Below, piece by piece: positions 23,415 to 28,442 of a stretch of 28,442 nt of DNA. The notes beneath the pieces are model-generated. The model saw only the letters and a program-made list of their open reading frames with translations. It ran no database searches and was not told the DNA's origin. Numbering within the stretch: position 1 is the first letter of the stretch; each line of letters opens with the position of its first letter. The translations under genes were made by a program, and so were the position numbers. Origin of the DNA: CAZZKG01 sp964654825 (GTDB taxonomy: Bacteria > Gemmatimonadota > CAZMKB01); assembly GCA_964654825.1 (NCBI GenBank), contig CAZZKG010000049.1, positions 1 to 28,442 of the forward strand, in the 5' to 3' direction.

Positions 23415-25127
23415 TCAATAGCCCGCAGCACTTCCCTCGAGTCTCGTGTCGGCCGCGCCGAAGCAAAAACCGGTCCCCGGTTCTATAAATATCGCCTGGA
23501 CCGAGCTCCAGGGACCCCTCTCCCTCAACGCGTGGCCTTTCAACTGGAGATTTACGACTACATCCCTGCCGAAACCGGATACCTCCAGATAAAGCGAATC
23601 GGGTCTCCACTGGTGGTGAACCCGGGGAGCGGCAACCGCGTCCTGCAGCCCCATTCTGAAATCGAGGACATTGAGCATCACCTGGAGCACCGACGTGATG
23701 ATCTTGGGTCCACCGGGACTTCCGAGAACCAGGACGACGGAACCATCCTTCGTCACGATGGTGGGAGTCATACTCGACAGAGGTCTCTTACCGGGAGCGA
23801 TCGAGTTGGCCTCTGATCCCAGGAGACCGAATGCATTGGGGATCCCGGGTTGCGCCGCGAAATCATCCATCTGGTCATTGAGCACGATACCGGTTCCTAA
23901 AACGGTGAGGCCGGATCCGAAATTGAGGTTTACCGTCTGCGTGATGGAAACGGCATTGCCCCAGCGATCGACGACCGACAGGTGACTCGTGCCCCCTCCA
24001 CCTGCGCTGCCGACTGATGTGTCTTCGAGAACCAGTACGGTGTCGGGACGGACCTGACTGCGAAATTCCCGAGCATACTCTTTCGATATGAGCCTCTCTA
24101 CAGGGACAGGGACAAAATCGGGATCACCGAGATAGAGAGCCCGGTCCCGGAAGGCCCATTTCATCGTCTCGGCGAGAAGGTGCACGTAAGCCGAGGATCC
24201 AAAACCGATATCGGTGAGATCGAAACCTTCGAGGTTGTTGAGCATCTGCACGAGATGAACACCACCCGAACTCGGCGGTGGCATCGAGTAAACCGTGTAG
24301 CCACGGTAGGTGCCCACGACCGGCTTCCTCTTCACCACGTCGTAGGAATCCAGGTCCCGGGTCGTGAGAATGCCTCCGTGCTCCTGGAGGTACTCAGCAA
24401 TTTCCACCGCGAGCTCGCCCCGGTAGAAACAATCGATTCCCTCCCGGCCTATCTTTTCGTATGTTCGGGCAAGATCCTCCTGGACCAGAACGAAATCGGG
24501 AGGCGGCGGGCTACCATCGGGGAGGAGGTACACACTCGCCGTTTCCGGGTGTCTTTTCAGCTTCTTTACTTTGTTCGAGATCGTCCTGCTGTAATAGTAG
24601 CCGATCTCGAATCCCTCCCGGGCCAGACGGACCGAAGGAGCGATCACTTCCTCTAGCTTCATCGTCCCGAAGTCATCGAGTGCTGCGCCCAGACCCGCGA
24701 GAAGTCCCGGGACGCCGACCGCCAGGGAACCCTCGCGACTTTTGATTGAATCCTGCAAACCGGGGAACATGTCCCGGTGGGATTTCGCGGGGGCTTTTTC
24801 ACGGGCATCGATCGCCGTGACTCGCCCCGTCCGGGCATCATAAATCAGGATAAAACCCCCGCCGCCGATACCGGAGTGGTACTGCTCGGTCACCCCAAGC
24901 GCCAGGGACGTCGCGACGGCGGCATCGACCGCGTTACCACCTTTCTCGAGAATCTCGAGCCCGACCCGGGTGGCATAACGATTCTGAGAAACAACTATCC
25001 CGTTTTTAGCCCACACACCCTTGCTGAGCTGGGCACGAGCAGTCATGGAAAAGATCGGACCGGAGAGCAGAAGGGCCTGGAGGAGAAGCAGGTTCCGGCA
25101 GGCTGATCGAAAAGGCGATGAGGTCAT
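23415..25127 (-). CDS. ggt: Gamma-glutamyltransferase (glutathione hydrolase), secreted
   Basis: A 570-aa periplasmic Ntn-hydrolase precursor. The signal peptide is ~1-32. The large-subunit features are R-G-V-A-style opening (Y-A-T-R-V-G-L-E-I-L-E-K-G-G-N-A-V-D-A-A), G-I-G-G-G-G-F and Arg109 in D-A-R-E-K-A-P, which binds the gamma-glutamyl carboxylate. Autoprocessing and catalysis use Thr380 in G-G-T-S-H-L-S-V-V-D, the new N-terminus of the small subunit. The S-S-M-T-P-T-I-V segment follows. It cleaves gamma-glutamyl bonds, for example glutathione, releasing glutamate or transferring it. The start at 25127 is supported by GGAGAG upstream; an earlier frame is read-through from the neighbour. 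It lies 22 bp after the glycosylasparaginase gene, so both are one operon. Confidence 0.96.
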   Translation of the reverse strand: MTSSPFRSACRNLLLLQALLLSGPIFSMTARAQLSKGVWAKNGIVVSQNRYATRVGLEILEKGGNAVDAAVATSLALGVTEQYHSGIGGGGFILIYDARTGRVTAIDAREKAPAKSHRDMFPGLQDSIKSREGSLAVGVPGLLAGLGAALDDFGTMKLEEVIAPSVRLAREGFEIGYYYSRTISNKVKKLKRHPETASVYLLPDGSPPPPDFVLVQEDLARTYEKIGREGIDCFYRGELAVEIAEYLQEHGGILTTRDLDSYDVVKRKPVVGTYRGYTVYSMPPPSSGGVHLVQMLNNLEGFDLTDIGFGSSAYVHLLAETMKWAFRDRALYLGDPDFVPVPVERLISKEYAREFRSQVRPDTVLVLEDTSVGSAGGGGTSHLSVVDRWGNAVSITQTVNLNFGSGLTVLGTGIVLNDQMDDFAAQPGIPNAFGLLGSEANSIAPGKRPLSSMTPTIVTKDGSVVLVLGSPGGPKIITSVLQVMLNVLDFRMGLQDAVAAPRVHHQWRPDSLYLEVSGFGRDVVVNLQLKGHALRERGPWSSVQAIFIEPGTGFCFGAADTRLEGSAAGY

Positions 25128-25149
25128 AACCACTCTCCGATAATTCACC

Positions 25150-26166
25150 TTACAACAGAAACTTTGATTTGATGAGTTCGGTTTTTCCATCCACTGACAG
25201 CGCAAATTCGAATCCCTCCTGGATCGATACTGCTCCATATTCACCATGTTTGTTGAGCGCGATGAAAGCAACCTGAAAATCCGGTTTGCCGTTGTTTGCA
25301 TCGATAATTCTCTCAGCCGCTATTTCACAGGCCTTCTGCGGTTTCTCTCCCCTTCTCATCATCTCGACGACGAGGAAACTCCCGCAGCTCTTGAGAACCG
25401 CTTCCCCCCTTCCGGTTGAAGCTGCTCCGCCGACTTCGTTGGCAACATACATCCCCGCACCGGGGATCGGCGAGTCCCCAACCCGTCCGTGGATCTTGAA
25501 TGCAAGACCGCTGGTCGTACAGGCCCCGGCCATCTCACCCATCGAATCGAGGGCGACCATGCCGATCGTATCGTGGTTGACCGAAGGCGGAAACCAGTCA
25601 TCAGTGTCACTCAGCTGTTGTTTCCACCTGAGCCAGGTCTCCCGGCTTGCATCAGTGAGGAGGTTCTCTTCCTTGAAACCCTGCGCCCTGGCGAAGTCGA
25701 GCGCACCCCGGCCCACCATCAACACATGATCGGTCTCTTCCATGACCTTCCTCGCCACCGAGATCGGATTTCTGATACTTTCGAGACAACCGACCGCACC
25801 GGCGTTACCGTCAGGCCCCATGATCGACGCATCGAGTGTGACGATCCCTCTTTCATCCGGCAATCCCCCGAGGCCCACTCCAGTTACTTCCGGATCATCC
25901 TCCGGGACACGTACACCCAGTTCAACCGCATCGAGACTCCTCCCTCCACCCTGTAGGATGGAGTATGCTTTTTCATTTGCCGCAACTCCATGCTTCCAGG
26001 TGGAGATCACAACCGACCGCTTGCCGGTCCCCTTCCCGCCTGCATCCAGCATACCTGCCGGGGGAACCTGGGCTGAAAAAAGATTCTTCGAAGACAATCC
26101 CCAGGACGCAAGCAAAGAAGAAATGCCGGTTAAGAGAAAATTCCTTCTGGAAATCTGTTTTTTCAA
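25150..26166 (-). CDS. Glycosylasparaginase (N4-(beta-N-acetylglucosaminyl)-L-asparaginase), Tat-exported
   Basis: A 338-aa Ntn-hydrolase precursor. The N-terminus M-K-K-Q-I-S-R-R-N-F-L-L-T-G carries a twin-arginine Tat signal. The core shows S-T-W-x-H-G (~55-60), L-D-A-V-E-L-G-V (~78-85), the cleavage site H-D-T-I-G-M-V with nucleophile Thr200, and R-V-G-D-S-P-I-P-G-A-G-M-Y (~228-240) for substrate binding. It splits GlcNAc-Asn from glycoproteins, releasing aspartate and the sugar. The start is the TTG at 26166: GGAGGTGA lies 7 nt upstream and it gives a perfect Tat signal, while an ATG at 26190 has no ribosome-binding site and would prepend 8 acidic residues. With ggt it forms an operon for degrading unusual amide and gamma-glutamyl linkages. 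Confidence 0.93.
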   Translation of the reverse strand: MKKQISRRNFLLTGISSLLASWGLSSKNLFSAQVPPAGMLDAGGKGTGKRSVVISTWKHGVAANEKAYSILQGGGRSLDAVELGVRVPEDDPEVTGVGLGGLPDERGIVTLDASIMGPDGNAGAVGCLESIRNPISVARKVMEETDHVLMVGRGALDFARAQGFKEENLLTDASRETWLRWKQQLSDTDDWFPPSVNHDTIGMVALDSMGEMAGACTTSGLAFKIHGRVGDSPIPGAGMYVANEVGGAASTGRGEAVLKSCGSFLVVEMMRRGEKPQKACEIAAERIIDANNGKPDFQVAFIALNKHGEYGAVSIQEGFEFALSVDGKTELIKSKFLL

Positions 26167-26170
26167 GAGT

Positions 26171-26178
26171 TCACCTCC
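26171..26178 (-). promoter_or_regulatory. Ribosome-binding site deciding the TTG start
   Basis: GGAGGTGA on the minus strand, with 7 nt between GGAGG and the TTG at 26166. This consensus-strength site is the reason to prefer the rare TTG over the upstream ATGs. Confidence 0.7.
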
Positions 26179-26253
26179 GGTTTCGGGCATGATAAACGGG
26201 AAATGATTGTCGACATGAGGAGAACCGTCCCCCACAGTCAATATTACCGGTTA

Positions 26254-26282
26254 ATGCTAAAATAACCAGTGGGATTTTTCAA
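26254..26282 (-). promoter_or_regulatory. Sigma-70 promoter for the glycosylasparaginase-ggt operon
   Basis: Minus strand: TTGAAA (26282-26277), 17-bp spacer, TAGCAT (26259-26254; 4 of 6). A second, weaker set (TTGACT around 26240) lies just downstream. Confidence 0.5.
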
Positions 26283-26334
26283 GAAGAAAATGAGTGATAG
26301 GGAATAGGGCGAGTGAGCGGGGTATTCTCCCACG

Positions 26335-27429
26335 CTACCAGGTGAGACCCAATCCTTTCGCGAATTCCTCGAAGAGCTCCCGCTCTTTACCGTTGTCGAA
26401 CTTCGGGGTGAGGACTTTCACCGTTACGAAGTGATCGCCCTGTTCCCCATCTTTCCGCAGTCCCTGTCCCTTGAGCCTGAAACGTGTACCGCTGTTTGTA
26501 CCGGAGGGGATAGTGAGCGCGATGGTTTTTCCGCTGACTGTCCTCACTTGAATCTTTGTCCCGAGGACGGCCTGTGCGATATTGATCGGGATCTCCGAGT
26601 AGACTTGTAACCCGTCCCGCTTGAAGAACGGATGATCACCGATCCGGCAGGTGATAAAAATATCACCGGGAGTCCCGCGTTTATCTGTTCTCCCGCCCTG
26701 TCCCTTTATCCGGATGGTTGCACCATCAGACACTCCCTGGGGAATCTCGACGGCGATTTTTTTCATTTTTCTTGTAACACCCGATCCCCGGCAATCGGGG
26801 CACGGTGTCGCAATGGTGGTCCCCCTACCGCCGCACTGAGGGCAGGGCCTCTTCACCGCGAAGGCTCCCTGGTTGAAAGTAATACTGCCCCGTCCTCCGC
26901 AATAACTGCATTTCTGTACCTTCGAACCCGGTTTCGCCCCCGAACCCCTGCAGGTGGAACATTCGGCTTCGACCGGAACCGAAATGACCCGTTTCCCGCC
27001 TTTTATAATCTGCTCAAGAGGTATTTTTATCTCGAGGTGAATATCCTTCCCCTTCTTTGACTCCTGCCGCCTGGGTCCGAAGTCATTGAAAGAGAAGAAG
27101 GATTTGAACATTTCCCCCAGATCACTGAAGTTTTCGAAGGGAGAACCACCGCCCATCCCATCGGGCGGCTGGTACTGGGTAAAATCCCTGAACCGGCCCC
27201 CGCCCCATGCTCTCATAGCATCATACTGCTGCCTCTTCTCCTTATCACTGAGAATACTGTATGCTTCGGAGATTTCCTTGAACTTCTCAGCGATGTGGGG
27301 ATTCCCACGATTGGAATCCGGATGGTACTTTTTGGCAAGCTTCCGGAAGGCTTTCTTTATCTCTTCCCTGGACGCTTTCTCGCTCACTCCAAGGATTTCA
27401 TACAGATCTTTTCCATCAACCAATTGCAT
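26335..27429 (-). CDS. dnaJ: Co-chaperone DnaJ (type I Hsp40)
   Basis: A 364-aa cytoplasmic co-chaperone for DnaK. The J-domain (~8-72) has H-P-D at 36-38 and Y-x-x-L-G. A Gly/Phe-rich linker follows (~75-120). Then comes the zinc domain with four C-x-x-C-x-G-x-G repeats at ~157-217 (C-S-T-C-R-G-S-G, C-S-Y-C-G-G-R-G, C-P-Q-C-G-G-R-G, C-P-D-C-R-G-S-G), and the C-terminal beta domains. It ends with a normal peptide-binding region. The start at 27429 is ATG, directly after an in-frame GTG, and the ribosome-binding site is weak (GCGGGGTG). It lies 54 bp after grpE. No dnaK is between them, so this may be a dedicated grpE-dnaJ pair with dnaK elsewhere. Confidence 0.97.
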   Translation of the reverse strand: MQLVDGKDLYEILGVSEKASREEIKKAFRKLAKKYHPDSNRGNPHIAEKFKEISEAYSILSDKEKRQQYDAMRAWGGGRFRDFTQYQPPDGMGGGSPFENFSDLGEMFKSFFSFNDFGPRRQESKKGKDIHLEIKIPLEQIIKGGKRVISVPVEAECSTCRGSGAKPGSKVQKCSYCGGRGSITFNQGAFAVKRPCPQCGGRGTTIATPCPDCRGSGVTRKMKKIAVEIPQGVSDGATIRIKGQGGRTDKRGTPGDIFITCRIGDHPFFKRDGLQVYSEIPINIAQAVLGTKIQVRTVSGKTIALTIPSGTNSGTRFRLKGQGLRKDGEQGDHFVTVKVLTPKFDNGKERELFEEFAKGLGLTW

Positions 27430-27483
27430 CACCCCGCATCAGCATCGGGATTTCCCGCTGTAATACTCGGGCAGTGATCCTTT

Positions 27484-28203
27484 TCATTCTGATTCTCCAG
27501 CCTCCCCGGCCCCTCCTCCCTCTGGTTCTACAAATTTATATACCTTAACCCTCGCCGGCCTGAGCAACGAATCCCTGTACATGAATCCGCGAACCAGTAC
27601 CTCGGCAACAATGTAATCCTGATCTTTGTCCTCGACACTCTGAATTTCCACGGCTTCGTGATAGGTGGGATCAAACGGTTTCCCCTCAGCATCGATTTCC
27701 TCGAGCCCTTCCTTCGACAGAAAATCCATGATGCCTTTCTCGATCAGCCTGATCCCCTCAATCAAACTCCCGGCATCATCGGTGTTATTGGGAGCATCGA
27801 GGAATCGCTTCATATCATCGATATAGGGGATAAGAGAGAGAATCAGATCCCCCCGGGCTCTCCGCCAGTTCTCCTCCCTCTCTCTCATCATTCTCTTCCG
27901 GTAGTTCTCGAATTCTGCTTTGAGCCGCTGGAGATGATCGAGGTACTCATCGGCTTTCGTCTTGAGTTCACTGACAGCAGGGTCATGGGCCACGGTATCT
28001 TCTTCTTCCTCCTTCTCGTCCGGGGTGATGTGTTCCTCCCCGGAAGCTTCGATGTTTTCGTCACTGGTCTCCCCGGATTTGCTTTTCTCCTTTCTTCCTT
28101 CCGAGGACCGGTTATCCACCACTTTAATTTCTATGGTATCATCATGACCGGAAGTCTGCTCCCGGTTCTTCTCCTCTTTGTCCTTCCTCCCTCTCTTGTG
28201 CAC
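27484..28203 (-). CDS. grpE: Nucleotide exchange factor GrpE
   Basis: A 239-aa cytoplasmic exchange factor for DnaK. An acidic, low-complexity N-terminal region (~1-80, Glu/Lys/Asp-rich) is followed by a long coiled coil (~75-130, with Y-L-D-H-L-Q-R-L-K-A-E-F-E-N-Y-R-K-R) and the compact C-terminal head (F-D-P-T-Y-H-E-A-V at ~178-186 and V-L-V-R-G-F-M-Y-R-D-S-L-L-R-P-A-R-V-K-V near 203-222), which is the GrpE signature. The start is GTG at 28203, with AAGGAGGG 7 nt upstream. The N-terminal extension is longer and more charged than in E. coli. It is promoter-proximal in the grpE-dnaJ operon. Confidence 0.96.
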   Translation of the reverse strand: MHKRGRKDKEEKNREQTSGHDDTIEIKVVDNRSSEGRKEKSKSGETSDENIEASGEEHITPDEKEEEEDTVAHDPAVSELKTKADEYLDHLQRLKAEFENYRKRMMREREENWRRARGDLILSLIPYIDDMKRFLDAPNNTDDAGSLIEGIRLIEKGIMDFLSKEGLEEIDAEGKPFDPTYHEAVEIQSVEDKDQDYIVAEVLVRGFMYRDSLLRPARVKVYKFVEPEGGGAGEAGESE

Positions 28204-28275
28204 CTCGTTCCCTCCTTTCCTCTAAAAACATTCTGCCCAGAAAGAGTATGTATAATCGAGCAATTACCACGATAT

Positions 28276-28304
28276 AGGATACTCAGCTTTCCTCATTAAC
28301 GCAA
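28276..28304 (-). promoter_or_regulatory. Promoter of grpE-dnaJ
   Basis: Minus strand: TTGCGT (28304-28299; 3 of 6), 17-bp spacer, TATCCT (28281-28276; 4 of 6). No CIRCE (TTAGCACTC-N9-GAGTGCTAA) is visible. An ACCCTAGGGT palindrome (28306-28315) sits just upstream of the -35 and could be an operator. Confidence 0.45.
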
Positions 28305-28352
28305 GACCCTAGGGTTCTGTCATGTAAGAAGTGGCGCAAGATCACGAAGTAA

Positions 28353-28432
28353 TTTTGTCTGCCTGCAAGGCTCGACTGAGGGAGCATAGCAGGGCTATGT
28401 GACTGAAGGAGCAACGCTGCAGGCAGATAAAA
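28353..28432 (+). repeat. Structured element: 15-nt inverted repeat enclosing direct repeats and an inner hairpin
   Basis: Left arm 28353-28367 and right arm 28418-28432 (TTTTGTCTGCCTGCA and TGCAGGCAGATAAAA) are complementary with one mismatch in 15. Between them, GACTGAGGGAGC (28374-28385) and GACTGAAGGAGC (28401-28412) are direct repeats differing at one base, flanking a CATAGC-agg-GCTATG hairpin (28385-28399). AAAAGGACAAGTGA follows and looks like a ribosome-binding site for a gene starting at or beyond the window edge. This resembles the leader or REP-type flank of a mobile element, but the element itself is outside the window. Nothing recognisable lies between it and the grpE promoter. 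Confidence 0.55.
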
Positions 28433-28442
28433 GGACAAGTGA

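Noticed and set aside
28204..28330. CIRCE operator before grpE
   Set aside because: No TTAGCACTC/GAGTGCTAA halves occur; the only dyads are GAGTAT/ATACTC and ACCCTAGGGT, neither close to CIRCE.
1..28442. CRISPR array, prophage, intact insertion sequence or toxin-antitoxin pair
   Set aside because: No regular repeat-spacer series, integrase, complete transposase or paired small toxin/antitoxin genes could be seen.

Overview
The window is a bacterial chromosomal segment of ordinary, non-phage character. Composition is fairly even by eye and close to balanced GC. One secreted protein ends in a YPNPFNP-type C-terminal domain, and the window is rich in exported peptidases (S46, M28, an M1 domain fused to an ABC permease, a dead M6 relic, gamma-glutamyltransferase and glycosylasparaginase). 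That combination is typical of the Fibrobacterota-Chlorobiota-Bacteroidota group and of candidate phyla with similar genomes (Zixibacteria, Krumholzibacteriota, Eisenbacteria, Latescibacteria and others). Several intergenic regions carry exact TTGACA boxes, usually 17 bp from a TATAAT-like box. This argues against a true Bacteroidota promoter code, so a Gram-negative candidate phylum is my best guess, with low certainty.

Layout. 1-1.7 kb (+): GNAT-like acetyltransferase and a FabZ-like hydroxyacyl dehydratase, probably the tail of a larger cluster to the left. 1.9-4.1 kb (+): S46 dipeptidyl peptidase. 4.3-5.7 kb (+): purF. 5.9-10.4 kb (-): a multidomain M28 peptidase with its own promoter. 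Upstream of it lie a decayed M6 metalloprotease fragment, two tandem small Sm-like membrane proteins, and a secreted protein with a FlgD/T9SS-like C-terminal domain. 10.8-12.4 kb (+): B12-binding-type radical SAM enzyme, ending 1 bp from the convergent gene. 12.4-17.0 kb (-): ABC ATPase plus a giant permease/M1 aminopeptidase fusion. 17.2-18.1 kb (-): dodecin and a DUF937 protein. 18.4-20.3 kb (-): secreted metallophosphoesterase, preceded by a long leader that looks like a transcription attenuator.

20.6-23.0 kb: a divergent pair of small operons, OsmC + AurF-like diiron protein (-) and a small alpha/beta protein + DUF1059 (+). The 360-bp region between them is packed with dyads. 23.2 kb (-): tRNA-Glu(UUC). 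23.4-26.2 kb (-): glycosylasparaginase and gamma-glutamyltransferase operon. 26.3-28.2 kb (-): grpE-dnaJ, without dnaK between them. 28.35-28.43 kb: a strongly structured element with a 15-nt inverted repeat and internal direct repeats, probably the edge of a mobile or repeat element.

How the genes fit together. The dominant theme is extracellular or periplasmic peptide and glycopeptide breakdown: S46 removes dipeptides, M28 and M1 act as aminopeptidases, glycosylasparaginase cleaves GlcNAc-Asn, and GGT handles gamma-glutamyl bonds. A second theme is redox and stress handling: OsmC, the AurF-like diiron protein, DUF1059, dodecin and GrpE/DnaJ. I see no CRISPR array, prophage or intact insertion sequence. 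The least explained parts are the MPE leader attenuator, the dyad-rich divergent region, the Sm-like membrane pair beside the M6 relic, and the right-end element.
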